DNA of 64,000 nt from Pseudomonas japonica (GCF_013522925.1 NZ_JAAMQU010000009.1:186001-250000); one strand, 5' to 3'; shown: positions 8,116 through 17,182, counted from the first letter of the stretch. Made by a program: numbers and translations. The notes: generated from the sequence alone by a model not told the origin.

Positions 8116-9450
8116 ATGCTGGCTACCGCCCAACTACCGCTCGCCGAGCCCGTGCCCGTTACCGCAAAAGAAGCCGCCCCGCAGTTGACCCTCTGCGCGC
8201 CGGCGCGCCTGCCAGCAGAAGCGCCCTCGCTGCTCGTCGCTATCCTGTGTATCACCCTTGTCGCCGTCACATTGCGCCCCGCGATCGTCTCGATCGGGCC
8301 GCTGTTGCCGTCGATGATCCAGGCGTTTGGCCTTTCCCATACTCAAGCCTCCCTGCTCACCGCCATCCCTACGCTGTTGATGGGGGTGATGGCCCTGCCG
8401 GCGCCTTGGCTGGCACGGCGCTTCGGGCGCGATCGGGTGATCCTGGCCGCCTTGGCGGTGCTGCTTGCCGCCACAGCCTTGCGCGCCTTTGCCGGCACAA
8501 TCGCCACACTCTTTCTGACAACCGTGGGTATTGGCGCGGGCATCGCGGTTGCCGGCGCGCTGCTGGCCGGCTTCGTCAAAGCCAGTTACCCGCGACAGGC
8601 CGCTGTGCTCATGAGCATTTACGCCACCGCCCTGGCGCTGGGAAGCACCGCGGCGGCCGCCATCACCGGCCCGGTCGCCGTCGCCACCGGGGGCTGGAAG
8701 CTCGGCGCGAGCCTATGGGCGTTACCGGCAATCGGTGCGATCGCCGCCTGGTGTTTCGTGGAGCGCCGTGGGCTTTCGCCAAGGCAAGATGGCCAGCAGC
8801 GCCCGCGCTATTCAATGCCGCTGCGCAACCCTACCGCCTGGCTGATCGCGTTGTTCTTCGCCAGCAACAATATCGTGTTTTATGCCTACATCTCCTGGGT
8901 GGCGCCGATGTATGTGGAATACGGCAGAACACCGAACATGGCCGGGCTGATATTGGCCAGCTTTACCTTGGCGTTCATGATCGCCAACCCGGCTTTCGGC
9001 CTGCTCAGCCGCAAGGAAGACCGCCGCATCGCCCTGGCGATCAGCTCGGGTATCTCTCTGATTGGCACCCTGGCTATCGCTATCGCCCCCAATGCCATGC
9101 CGTTTCTGGCAATACCCATCGTGGCGTTTGGTGCAGGCGGCGCGTTCACCCTGGGCATGACGCTGCCGCTGGACAACGCTAAAAATGCCGAAGAAGCCAA
9201 CGCCTGGAACGCCTTCATCCTGCTGATCAGCTACGTTGTTGCCGCGGCTGGTCCGCTGTTGATGGGGTACCTGCGGGACGTAACGGGGGGCTTCGAAGTG
9301 TCTCAATGGCTGATGGCAGGCGTAAGTGCGCTGATGCTGGTAGTGACGCCGTTTCTCAAGCCTCACCACCTCAAGGTGCGCCGGGGCGTGCTGAACGGCA
9401 AACTGCACACCGCGCAACCTGGCGCGCCCGCTTTGACCATCAGCGGCTGA
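8116..9450 (+). CDS. CynX/NimT-family MFS transporter
   Basis: I take the ATG at 8116, which has GGAGA 7 bases upstream; a GTG at 8050 would add 22 non-membrane residues crossing the hairpin. The 444-residue protein opens with a hydrophilic leader, then LLVAILCITLVAVTLRPAIVSIGPLLPSMIQAFGLS, the NLRPAxxxxGPLL pattern of cyanate-type CynX/NimT permeases. Twelve hydrophobic segments follow, with a loop RRFGRDRV. These inner-membrane carriers move small anions such as cyanate or nitroimidazoles; the substrate is not inferable. The 3' end overlaps the convergent TetR gene by 11 bases. Confidence 0.84.
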   Translation: MLATAQLPLAEPVPVTAKEAAPQLTLCAPARLPAEAPSLLVAILCITLVAVTLRPAIVSIGPLLPSMIQAFGLSHTQASLLTAIPTLLMGVMALPAPWLARRFGRDRVILAALAVLLAATALRAFAGTIATLFLTTVGIGAGIAVAGALLAGFVKASYPRQAAVLMSIYATALALGSTAAAAITGPVAVATGGWKLGASLWALPAIGAIAAWCFVERRGLSPRQDGQQRPRYSMPLRNPTAWLIALFFASNNIVFYAYISWVAPMYVEYGRTPNMAGLILASFTLAFMIANPAFGLLSRKEDRRIALAISSGISLIGTLAIAIAPNAMPFLAIPIVAFGAGGAFTLGMTLPLDNAKNAEEANAWNAFILLISYVVAAAGPLLMGYLRDVTGGFEVSQWLMAGVSALMLVVTPFLKPHHLKVRRGVLNGKLHTAQPGAPALTISG

Positions 9451-10024
9451 TTCGCGCCCGCACCATGTCCAGCAGGTGCTCCCCTACGTCGGCTATCCCC
9501 TTGTTCTGCGCCACCACTTGCGCCCCTTCCAGCAAGAACGTCAGCTCCCGGGCCACAGCCTCAGGCCCGGGCAGTTTCGCTTGCTCACACAGCCCCACCA
9601 ACCGCTCGAACTGGCGCTGCTTGTGGGCTTCGATCAGCAGGCGTGCGGGATGCTGCGGGTCTGCGAGCTCGGCGAGGCTATTGGTGAAGGGACAACCCCG
9701 GTAACCCGCCGCCGCGAGGTCCGCAGCAATGAATTGTGCAAACCCTAGCAGTTGCTCAACGGGCTGCTCGGGCCATCGCGCGGCAAGCTCGTCCAGTACC
9801 GCGCTGTAATGCTCGGTGAGCAACCGCAGCCACTCCACGACCAGCACATCCTTGGTCTGAAAATGCCGGTAAAGGGTCATCTTGGTCGAGCCAGCTTCGG
9901 CGGCGATGGCGTCCACAGTCACTCGGGCGATCCCCTGCTCCATGAACAGGGCATGGGCGGCATCCACGATACGTTCCCGGGGCGGCAATTGGGCGACGCG
10001 GGCGGGGCGAGCGATTTGATTCAT
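9440..10024 (-). CDS. TetR/AcrR family transcriptional repressor
   Basis: The 194-residue protein has a typical N-terminal TetR helix-turn-helix: ERIVDAAHALFMEQGIARVTVDAIAAEAGSTKMTLYRHFQTKDVLV (about residues 17-62). The C-terminal ligand domain includes RGCPFTNSLAELADPQHPARLL, a segment common in repressors next to oxidoreductases or exporters. It is transcribed divergently from the amidase at 10131. The gap contains three GATACT-type palindromes, so autoregulation and control of the amidase are likely. The ligand is unknown. Confidence 0.9.
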   Translation of the reverse strand: MNQIARPARVAQLPPRERIVDAAHALFMEQGIARVTVDAIAAEAGSTKMTLYRHFQTKDVLVVEWLRLLTEHYSAVLDELAARWPEQPVEQLLGFAQFIAADLAAAGYRGCPFTNSLAELADPQHPARLLIEAHKQRQFERLVGLCEQAKLPGPEAVARELTFLLEGAQVVAQNKGIADVGEHLLDMVRARISR

Positions 10025-10060
10025 GAGGGACTGTCTCGGCGACCTTTTGTGCTTGACACA

Positions 10061-10116
10061 GATACTACCCAGTATCGCATGATACTAACAAGTATCTCTC
10101 GATACCCACCAGTATC
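10061..10116. promoter_or_regulatory. Three tandem palindromic operators at exact 20-bp spacing
   Basis: GATACTACCCAGTATC (10061-10076), GATACTAACAAGTATC (10081-10096) and GATACCCACCAGTATC (10101-10116) share the form GATAC(T/C)-N4-AGTATC. Their starts are 20 bp apart, about two helical turns, so bound dimers would face the same side of the DNA. The array fills the gap between tetR (start 10024) and the amidase (start 10131). A TTGACA at 10053-10058 may be a -35 element. The sites are probably bound by the adjacent TetR protein. Confidence 0.75.
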
Positions 10117-10130
10117 ACACCGGAGCACTT

Positions 10131-11567
10131 ATGAACCCGCACGAATACGCCGAACACGATGCCGTAGGTTTGGCACAGCTAATCACCGATCGGCAGGTCA
10201 CCATGGAGGAAGTCCGACACGCTGCGCTGGCCGCCATTGGCGCCATCAACCCTTCCATCAACGCCGTGATTGAAACCTGGGATGACGAAGCCGTGTCGAT
10301 ATCCGGTGCGTTCCAAGGTGTCCCCCTGCTGGTGAAGGATCTGGGGTTGACCGTACGCAACCGGCCAAACGAATTGGGCAGCCGGCTGGCACACGGCTGT
10401 GTCGCCGCTGAGGATTCGGAGCTGATGGCGCGCTTTCGCCGGGCGGGCTTGGTGCCATTGGGGCGAACTACTACCCCGGAGCTGGCGGCGAGCACCACCA
10501 CTGAAAACCGCCTGGATGGCCCCACGCGCAACCCCTGGGACCTGAACCGCAGCGCTGGCGGCTCCAGCGGCGGGTCGGCCGCGGCTGTGGCGGCGGGGCT
10601 GGTGCCGATTGCCCATGCCACCGACGGCGGCGGTTCGATCCGCGTGCCCGCAGCCGCCTGCGGGTTGTTTGGCCTCAAGCCCAGCCGGGGGCGCCTGCCC
10701 ATGGGGCCTGCGGTGGACGAGGTATGGGCGGGGCTGGCCGTGCATGGCGTGCTCAGCCGTTCGGTACGGGACACCGCCGCTTTGCTCGATTGCCTTCACG
10801 GGCCGGCCATGGGGGACCCGTTCCATATCGCCCTGCCAGCCCGGGCCTACGCATCTCTGCTCGACAACGCGTCCCGGCCGCTGCGGATCGCTGTGCAGGA
10901 TCGGCCCCTGAGCGGCCAGGCGATCGCACCCGAGGTGGGCGCTGCCCTGGATCAGGTATGCCATGCGCTCGAAGCCTTGGGCCACCGCGTCACGCCGGTG
11001 GCCGCCAACATCGGCGTGAGCTGGGAGGCGTTCGTGGAGCTCAATGCCCGCTTCTGGTCCAGCAACACCGCCGCGTGGATCGACGCGATCGCCGGGGCGA
11101 CTGCTCGCCCCATCGATGGCAGCACCCTGGAACCCGCTACGCTGGCCCTCTACCAACTGGGCCGAGAGTTGACCGCCGTCGAACTGCTGGGCGCCATGCA
11201 CGAGCGCAACCTGGTTACCCGGCACATGGGCCAGTTATTCAGTGACTACGACGTACTCCTTACGCCCACGCTGCCAGACGTTGCGGCACCGCTGGGTCAA
11301 TACAACAGCGGCCAGGAAAAGCTCGACGGGCGTGGCTGGATGCGCCGTGTTTTCAGCCACTCACCGTTCACCGCGGTATTCAACGTGAGCGGTTGCCCGG
11401 CCATGTCGATGCCGTTGGCACAAAGTGCCTCGACAGGGCTGCCTATCGGGCTGCAGTTCGGCGCGGGATACGGGCGCGAGGACCTGCTGCTGACGCTCGC
11501 GGGGCAACTGGAGCGCGCCTTGCCCTGGCAATCCCGACGGCCTGCGGTGTGGGCCGGGCACGCCTGA
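10131..11567 (+). CDS. Amidase signature family enzyme
   Basis: The 478-residue protein carries the full amidase signature. Lys69 lies in GVPLLVKDLG, the cis-Ser in NRSAGGSSGGSAAAVAAGLVP (Ser145), and the nucleophile in TDGGGSIRVPAA (Ser169). GLKPSRGRLP follows. These enzymes hydrolyse amides in the cytoplasm; related subgroups act on 6-aminohexanoate cyclic dimers, aryl-acylamides or indoleacetamide, and the sequence does not separate these. The ATG has GGAG 5 bases upstream. Expression is probably controlled by the divergent TetR through the three operators in its promoter. Confidence 0.9.
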   Translation: MNPHEYAEHDAVGLAQLITDRQVTMEEVRHAALAAIGAINPSINAVIETWDDEAVSISGAFQGVPLLVKDLGLTVRNRPNELGSRLAHGCVAAEDSELMARFRRAGLVPLGRTTTPELAASTTTENRLDGPTRNPWDLNRSAGGSSGGSAAAVAAGLVPIAHATDGGGSIRVPAAACGLFGLKPSRGRLPMGPAVDEVWAGLAVHGVLSRSVRDTAALLDCLHGPAMGDPFHIALPARAYASLLDNASRPLRIAVQDRPLSGQAIAPEVGAALDQVCHALEALGHRVTPVAANIGVSWEAFVELNARFWSSNTAAWIDAIAGATARPIDGSTLEPATLALYQLGRELTAVELLGAMHERNLVTRHMGQLFSDYDVLLTPTLPDVAAPLGQYNSGQEKLDGRGWMRRVFSHSPFTAVFNVSGCPAMSMPLAQSASTGLPIGLQFGAGYGREDLLLTLAGQLERALPWQSRRPAVWAGHA

Positions 11568-11576
11568 TCAGCCGTT

Positions 11577-12107
11577 TCACAGGCGGCGCTGAGGCGGCAG
11601 CATGCGCTCGAGCATACCGTCGCGGCGTACCGCCACATGCCAGACCGTGGCAAGCACGTGCAGCGCGATCAATCCATACACCGCGAACTGGCACCACACG
11701 TGAACCTTGTCGGCAATCAGCCCCAGCCCGTCGTTGCGGGCGAAACCGGGCAGCGTGATCGCACCAAAGAACGGCACGCCCTGCCCATTGCCGGCCATGA
11801 GATAGCCGGTAACCGGCATCACCAGCAGCACAGCGTACAGCAGGGCGTGATTGAGCCAGGCGACCCGTGAGATTACGCGGCCGATGCCAGCTGGCATGGC
11901 TGGGGGTCGATGGCGCCAGCGCCAGGTCAGCCGCAGCACCACCATCAGAAACACACTGATGCCCATGGACTCATGGGCCATGTACCAGAACACCCGCACC
12001 GGCCCCGGAGGAAAATTCTCCGCTACCCATACAAACGGCAGCAGCAGGCAAAGCGCTGCAGCCGTCAGCCAGTGCAGCGCCTGGGCCAGGCCGGTGTAAC
12101 GCTCCAT
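11577..12107 (-). CDS. Cytochrome b561 family di-haem membrane protein
   Basis: The 176-residue protein has four hydrophobic segments with histidines placed as haem ligands: ALHWL in the first, MAHESMG before the second, LNHALLYAVLLVMPVTGYLMA in the third, and DKVHVWCQFAVYGLIALHVLATVWH in the fourth. This matches the bacterial b561/YceJ type, which passes electrons between quinol and periplasmic partners. Its stop lies 9 bases from the convergent amidase stop. It starts about 10 bases after the stop of the delta-60 protein gene on the same strand, so co-transcription is possible, though a functional link is not evident. Confidence 0.88.
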   Translation of the reverse strand: MERYTGLAQALHWLTAAALCLLLPFVWVAENFPPGPVRVFWYMAHESMGISVFLMVVLRLTWRWRHRPPAMPAGIGRVISRVAWLNHALLYAVLLVMPVTGYLMAGNGQGVPFFGAITLPGFARNDGLGLIADKVHVWCQFAVYGLIALHVLATVWHVAVRRDGMLERMLPPQRRL

Positions 12108-12118
12108 TGGTTGCAGGG

Positions 12119-14137
12119 CTAAGCCGCCACCGGCGCCGCTGCGCCGATCAGCTGGATCGCTTCGTCTTCAACGAGCCCGGCGAAGGTGATATTCAAGCTG
12201 CCGTACCCCGAGTGATCGCCAAGCACCGCCACTTCGAACCGTGACCCGTTGGCATCTGCATCGTAGCTCTTCAAGTAGGTCAGGGTTTTGGCCTCGTTGG
12301 TAACCACCGCCAGCGTACCGTTGTGGCCATCGCCCAGGCGGGTGAAGCCTAGCGCGGAGACGTCGATCGCGTCGTCGTAGGCCGCATAGTCGACGATCCG
12401 GTCGGCATGGCTTTGCGTGCCCGTACGGTAGCTGTCGGTCAGCGACACGAAGTGAAACACGTCCTTGCCGCTGTCGCCTCCAAGCCAATCGCGGCCAGCT
12501 CCACCGGCCAGCACATCATCCCCGAAGCCGCCGAGCAGTCTGTCTGCACCGCCAAGGCCTTCGATGATCTCGGCCCGCGCGCTACCGGTAAGGTGGTCCG
12601 CTGCGTCGGTGCCTTCGCGCAACGCCTTGCTGAAGAGGATATTGCGCTCGGTCAGTGCGCCGCTCAGGTCCCCGTTCAACACTACCTCGAAGCGTTGCCC
12701 ATCGGCGTCGGCATCCAGGCTTTTCAAGTAGGAATGGGTGCCTGCCTCGTTTACCCGCAGGGTCAAGGTGCCGTCCCGGCCGTTGCCCAGGCCAGTGAAG
12801 CCGAGCGCGGACAAGTCGAGCACATCCACCGTAGGGTCAAAGTCGGTAATACGGTCGCTGTGGGCGGTAGTTGCGGTCCGGAAGCTATCAGTGATTTCCT
12901 GGAAGCGGAACACATCAGCGTCCAGCCCTCCGCTGAGCACGTCCCGGCCCTGCTGGCCATCGAGCAGGTCGCGGCTGCCACCGCCGGACAACACATCATC
13001 GAAAGATGCTGTGCCGATCAGCACGTCGGCGCTGGTACTTCCCACCAAGTGTTGGTAACCGTCATTCGGGTTGCCAAAGGTCGTGTCCAGGCTGCCGTCG
13101 GTGTTCAGCTGAACCAACGCCAGCACGCTGCCGTCGGCCGTGGTGTTCAGGTTGCCGGCGAGCAGTACCTTGCCGTCGGCCCGCAGGGTCATGTCCGCGA
13201 TAGAAAACCCGTCCCCCGCGAACGGCAAGGCCACGCTGCCGTCGTTGCCAAATTGGCTATCCACACTGCCATCGGCATTCACCCGGGTGAGCACCGCCAC
13301 GCCGTCCTCGCTGCCGGCCACCAGGATCTTGCCGTCAGCCTGTAACGCCATGGCATCGGCGCGGTAGTCCAGGGCCAGTGTTCCGTCGCTGCCGAAGGTG
13401 GGGTCGGCGGTGCCGTCGGAATTTACCCGGGTGAGCGTCGCGCTCCAGGTGGAATCGGTGGAATCGAACGCTGATGCCCAGATCAGGATTTTACCGTCGG
13501 TTTGCAACGCCACATCAATGGGGCTGAGGCTGCGGATGCCCAACGAGGCGGGCAAGCTCAGCACGCCTGCCGCCCCGAAAGACGCATCCAGCACACCGTT
13601 TGACGCGAACCGGGCAATGTACACCTCGCCGGAGGAATACGTCGCCCCGGCGAAGAAACTGCCATCGCCTTGCGCGCTGAAAGACGCCTGGTTCCCGAGC
13701 GAATCCTCCCAGTTGAACGGCACCGTCGCGGTGCCCGCCTCCCCAAAGCTTGAATCCAGCCTGCCGTCGGGGAGAATGCGGCTTACGGCGGCAACGTATT
13801 CATCGCCCTGGCGAACGTAGTGGGCCTGGAGGTACTTGCCGCCCGGCTGCACCGCGCCGTTACCGCCGGACTCCAGGTCCAGCTCTACCGGCAAGAGGGT
13901 TTTACCGTCCTCGCTGAAACGGGTGTCCACGCCACCTTTGGCGGTGAACTTGACGAGGCTGCCGGTGAACGCCGAGTCCTCTTCCCCGCCCAGGCCCAGC
14001 CGGCTATACCCTGCAAGCCAGATCTCCCCGTTGGGGTCCAGCGCAAGGCCGGCGGCGTTGTCCGCCCCTGCCACACCTACCAGAACCGCGCCGGTGGTCC
14101 CCTGCGCTTTGTTGTTCGATGCTGCTGTATGGCGCAT
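12119..14137 (-). CDS. Delta-60 repeat domain fused to two alginate-epimerase R-modules; probable type I secreted protein
   Basis: The 672-residue protein has two parts. Residues 1-360 contain six delta-60-type repeats marked by (L/V)D-x-x-FG-x-x-G: VDTRFSEDG, LDSSFGEAG, LDASFGAAG, ADPTFGSDG, VDSQFGNDG and LDTTFGN, with LQxDGKILxxG strands between, probably a beta-propeller-like fold. Residues 365-515 and 517-655 are two R-modules: an RTX nonapeptide stretch (GGAGRDWLGGDSGKDVF) followed by LTDSYRTGTQSHADRIVDY...IDVSALGF...YLKSYDADANGSRFEV. There is no N-terminal signal peptide, consistent with a C-terminal type I secretion signal. R-modules bind Ca2+ and alginate in AlgE epimerases. There is no catalytic A-module, so it is probably an alginate-associated binding or matrix protein. 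The start follows AGGAGGAATACGAC. Confidence 0.85.
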   Translation of the reverse strand: MRHTAASNNKAQGTTGAVLVGVAGADNAAGLALDPNGEIWLAGYSRLGLGGEEDSAFTGSLVKFTAKGGVDTRFSEDGKTLLPVELDLESGGNGAVQPGGKYLQAHYVRQGDEYVAAVSRILPDGRLDSSFGEAGTATVPFNWEDSLGNQASFSAQGDGSFFAGATYSSGEVYIARFASNGVLDASFGAAGVLSLPASLGIRSLSPIDVALQTDGKILIWASAFDSTDSTWSATLTRVNSDGTADPTFGSDGTLALDYRADAMALQADGKILVAGSEDGVAVLTRVNADGSVDSQFGNDGSVALPFAGDGFSIADMTLRADGKVLLAGNLNTTADGSVLALVQLNTDGSLDTTFGNPNDGYQHLVGSTSADVLIGTASFDDVLSGGGSRDLLDGQQGRDVLSGGLDADVFRFQEITDSFRTATTAHSDRITDFDPTVDVLDLSALGFTGLGNGRDGTLTLRVNEAGTHSYLKSLDADADGQRFEVVLNGDLSGALTERNILFSKALREGTDAADHLTGSARAEIIEGLGGADRLLGGFGDDVLAGGAGRDWLGGDSGKDVFHFVSLTDSYRTGTQSHADRIVDYAAYDDAIDVSALGFTRLGDGHNGTLAVVTNEAKTLTYLKSYDADANGSRFEVAVLGDHSGYGSLNITFAGLVEDEAIQLIGAAAPVAA

Positions 14138-14299
14138 GTCGTATTCCTCCTGAGGCGACCGCCTGGTTGTAGTCGTTCGGTGGCTTCGCCGTCAGCTCAG
14201 CGTAGATCCTTGCAACCTCGCCATAGCCGATTTACGAATCAAAGGTGGTGCCTTCTATCAGTCGGCCGCAGCCAATGGAGGTGCACTCGAAAATAATGC

Positions 14300-14328
14300 T
14301 TGCGTACTAAATAATTGCGAGCTAGATT
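14300..14328 (+). promoter_or_regulatory. Candidate sigma-70 promoter of ohr
   Basis: TTGCGT (14300-14305) and TAGATT (14323-14328) are separated by 17 bp in an AT-rich stretch about 80 bases before the ohr start. An OhrR site would be expected to overlap it, but I see no clear long palindrome. Confidence 0.4.
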
Positions 14329-14410
14329 AAAGCCATCTGGTTAGCGAACAAAACTTTAGCGCTACCAACGCTCACTATTTTCCCTACGACTATCAGCAAG
14401 GAGAGGCACC

Positions 14411-14830
14411 ATGAACGTTCTCTATACCGCAGTTGCAACCGCTACCGGTGGCCGCGATGGCCGTGCTGTTTCCAGCGACAAAGTCCTCGACGTGAAACTG
14501 GCCACGCCCAAGGCGCTAGGCGGTGCCGGCGGCGAAGCCACCAACCCCGAGCAGCTGTTCGCCGCCGGTTACTCGGCTTGCTTCATTGGCGCGCTGAAGT
14601 TCGTTGCCGGCCAACGCAAGCGCAGCATTCCGGCCGACGCGTCGATCACCGCAAAAGTGGGCATTGGCCAGATCCCCGCCGGCTTCGGGTTGGACATCGA
14701 CCTGGAAATCAACCTGCCAGGCCTGGACAAGGCAGAGGCGCAGGAGCTGGTAGAAGCGGCTCACCAGGTGTGCCCTTACTCCAACGCCACACGCGGCAAC
14801 GTTGACGTTCGCCTGCATGTAAGCGTGTGA
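14411..14830 (+). CDS. ohr: Organic hydroperoxide resistance protein, OsmC/Ohr family
   Basis: The 139-residue cytoplasmic protein is full length for Ohr. It begins VLYTAVATATGGRDGRAVSSD, and has the two redox cysteines in GYSACFIGAL (peroxidatic) and HQVCPYSNATRGNVDV (resolving). NPEQLFAAGYSACF is the family signature. Ohr reduces organic and fatty acid hydroperoxides to alcohols using lipoylated proteins. The ATG follows AAGGAGAGGCACC. It is monocistronic and convergent with a LysR gene. No ohrR lies beside it. Confidence 0.93.
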   Translation: MNVLYTAVATATGGRDGRAVSSDKVLDVKLATPKALGGAGGEATNPEQLFAAGYSACFIGALKFVAGQRKRSIPADASITAKVGIGQIPAGFGLDIDLEINLPGLDKAEAQELVEAAHQVCPYSNATRGNVDVRLHVSV

Positions 14831-14834
14831 TCCG

Positions 14835-14863
14835 GCGCTGCCGCCGGCTAGCGGCTAGGCAGC
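14835..14863. terminator. Hairpin between convergent ohr and LysR genes
   Basis: CGCTGCC (14835-14841) pairs with GGCAGCG (14857-14863), with an inner GCCG/CGGC extension. It spans the stop of the LysR gene and could terminate both convergent transcripts. No U-run is present. Confidence 0.4.
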
Positions 14864-15757
14864 GGCCAGCAAGCCCTTGATGAACTGAGCAAACGCCTTG
14901 ATGCGCGCCGACTCACGGTTGATCGGCAGGTACACCAGGGTGATGGATGCATCGACAGAGGCCGGATTGATCTCGTATTGCGCAAGCAAGCGGGTCAACC
15001 GGCCTTGTTGTACGTCCTCGGCTACCAGCCAATCCGCCAGCAACGCCACCCCCTGCCCCGCTATCGCCGCTTGCCGTAGCACGTCGGCGTTATTGCTATG
15101 GATGCGCCCCTGCACCACCACCGGTATCGCCTCGCCCTCCACTTCAAAATCCCAACCTTTCATGGGCCCGCCATAATCGAACTGAAGGCAGGCATGCCCG
15201 GCCAGGTCGTTCGGCGCCATTGGCGCGGGGTGTGCGTTGAGGTATATGGGGCTTGCCACGAGCCAGCGCTGGAAATGGCCGATCGGGGTGCAGACCACGT
15301 CGTCGCTATTGACGGTAGAGCCCAGGCGCACGCTCAAGTCGATGCGGTCCTTGAACAGGTCCACGCGGTCATCGCTGAGGTTGAGGCTTACGTCCAGCGC
15401 CGGGTGGTCCGCCAAAAAGCGCCCCAGGTGTGGAGCGATCACGCGGCGCCCGAACTCCACGGGTACGCTGATCCTGAGTTTCCCCTTGGCTTCGCTGCCC
15501 CGGTCCGTCACTACGCTGTCGGCGGCGGCGAGAGCATCGAGGATGGCCACGACTTTTTCGAAGTAAGCCTGGCCCAGGTCCGTTGGCTTGTTCTGCCGTG
15601 TGCTGCGGGTAAGCAGCGTGGTCCCCAGTTCCGATTCCAACGCTGCCACCTGGCGGGTAACGGACGACGTGGCCACGCCCAGCTTGCGTGCGGCTGCGGA
15701 GTAACCGCCGCAGCGCACGGTTTCGACGAACATGCTCAAGGCGAGAAACTTATCCAT
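14855..15757 (-). CDS. LysR family transcriptional regulator
   Basis: From the ATG at 15757 the product has 300 residues, the standard LysR length. MDKFLALSMFVETVRCGGYSAAARKLGVATSSVTRQVAALESELGTTLLTRSTR is the winged helix-turn-helix, followed by the periplasmic-binding-like effector domain. An in-frame upstream start would run into the MFS gene and adds nothing LysR-like. It lies 53 bases downstream of the MFS gene at 15811-17025 on the same strand and may regulate that transporter. Effector unknown. Confidence 0.9.
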   Translation of the reverse strand: MDKFLALSMFVETVRCGGYSAAARKLGVATSSVTRQVAALESELGTTLLTRSTRQNKPTDLGQAYFEKVVAILDALAAADSVVTDRGSEAKGKLRISVPVEFGRRVIAPHLGRFLADHPALDVSLNLSDDRVDLFKDRIDLSVRLGSTVNSDDVVCTPIGHFQRWLVASPIYLNAHPAPMAPNDLAGHACLQFDYGGPMKGWDFEVEGEAIPVVVQGRIHSNNADVLRQAAIAGQGVALLADWLVAEDVQQGRLTRLLAQYEINPASVDASITLVYLPINRESARIKAFAQFIKGLLAAA

Positions 15758-15810
15758 CTGTGTGCCCCGGTTGCTGAGGGCCCCGAGGCTGAAATGGATG
15801 CTATCGAGTG

Positions 15811-17025
15811 TCAAGGCCTGTTGGTTTTCTTCAGCAGGAAAATCAGCAGCGCCAGGCCTGGCATCGCCGCCGCGCACAGCTCAGTCGTGACCCAACCGAA
15901 GTGCTCGTAGATCGGGCTGGCCAGCAGCGAACCCAGTGCACCGCCCACGAACACGCTGGTCATGAACACCGCGTTGAGGCGTGCCCGGCTGTTGGCGTCC
16001 AGGGCGTAGACCTCGCGCTGCCCTAGCACCAGGTTGAGCTGCACTGCAAAGTCCAGCGCGATCGCCGCAGCCACCAGCCCCAGGTAACCCAGGCCCGGAA
16101 CGCCACCGATCAGCAATGCCGCCGGAGCGAGCACGAGCGCGAACAGCGTACTGATGCGACCGTGCCCGGCGTCGGCAAGCCGACCAGCAATGGGCGCGGC
16201 GATGGCACCCACTGCCCCCACTAGCGCGAACAATGCCACGCCGTTCTGGCTGAAGCCGTAATGGCGGATCAGCTCGATGGGAACGATGGTCCAGAAGAAG
16301 CTGAAGCTGGCAAACAGCAGCGCCTGGTAGAGCGAGCGTTCACGCAGCACTGCATAGCGCCGGGCCAGGCTGAACACCGAGCCAATCAGCCGGGCATAGC
16401 TGGTGTGATGGTTCGGCAGGCGTTGCGGCAGCAGCGCGGCAACCAATGCTGCGATGACCACCATCAGCACGGCGGCGCTGTAGAACACCCCTCTCCAGCC
16501 CAGGTATTCGGACAGCAGGCTGGAGATCGGGCGTGCCAGCAGGATACCGAGCAGCAGCCCGCTCATGATGTTGCCCACCATCCGGCCCCGGCTGCTTTCC
16601 GGCGCCATGTGCGCTGCCAGCGGCACCAGGATCTGCACGGCTACCGAGGTGAGGCCGATCATCAACGAAGCGACCAGAAACACCGAAGGCGCCGTCGCGC
16701 TGGCCGCCGCCACCAGAAACAGGCTGACCGCCAGGGTAAAGCCGATCACCAGCCGTTTGTTCTCCATCAGGTCGGCCAGCGGCACCAGGAACAGCAAGCC
16801 GGCGGCATACCCGAACTGCGTCAGCGAAACGATCAGGCTGGCATGCTCGGGAGAAAGCCCGATGCTGGGGGCGATCAGCTCAACGATCGGCTGCGCGTAA
16901 TAAAGGTTCGCCACCACCGCGCCACAGCAGAAGGCCAGGAATACAACCAACGCCGTGGACAAGGTGGCTGGGGCATTGGTATGCACCGAGGGTGAAGCAA
17001 GTGTGTGAGGGCTGCTCGCGGGCAT
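15811..17025 (-). CDS. MFS transporter (DHA1 family exporter)
   Basis: The 404-residue inner-membrane protein has about 12 hydrophobic segments. LVVFLAFCCGAVVANLYYAQPIVELIAPSIGLS is the first, and the NLYYAQPI motif marks a DHA1 subgroup often paired with LysR genes. A charged loop DLMENKRLVIG follows TM2. I prefer the ATG at 17025, six bases after GGAGAG; the in-frame ATG at 17031 directly abuts that site. The LysR gene follows on the same strand. Substrate unknown; proton-coupled export is the family role. Confidence 0.85.
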   Translation of the reverse strand: MPASSPHTLASPSVHTNAPATLSTALVVFLAFCCGAVVANLYYAQPIVELIAPSIGLSPEHASLIVSLTQFGYAAGLLFLVPLADLMENKRLVIGFTLAVSLFLVAAASATAPSVFLVASLMIGLTSVAVQILVPLAAHMAPESSRGRMVGNIMSGLLLGILLARPISSLLSEYLGWRGVFYSAAVLMVVIAALVAALLPQRLPNHHTSYARLIGSVFSLARRYAVLRERSLYQALLFASFSFFWTIVPIELIRHYGFSQNGVALFALVGAVGAIAAPIAGRLADAGHGRISTLFALVLAPAALLIGGVPGLGYLGLVAAAIALDFAVQLNLVLGQREVYALDANSRARLNAVFMTSVFVGGALGSLLASPIYEHFGWVTTELCAAAMPGLALLIFLLKKTNRP

Positions 17026-17182
17026 CACCATCTCTCCGGCTTGAGTGAATATTGAGTCACAAGCCTAGGGATGCAGGGCGAATGTGGGAATACGAACCTG
17101 GCGCAACGCACCTGAGCGTGGTGCGCAATGGTGGGTCACAGGGCAGTCCAGAACAGGCTTTACACCGGACTCATGGGCCTCG

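Noticed and set aside
8058..9182. A 374-codon plus-strand frame inside the CynX-type gene
   Set aside because: It is an Arg/Pro/His-rich shifted frame of the transporter and lacks membrane segments or motifs.
10053..10083. A full -35/-10 promoter pair for the amidase gene
   Set aside because: TTGACA at 10053 is good, but no -10 hexamer at 16-18 bp is convincing, so only the -35 candidate is noted in the operator entry.
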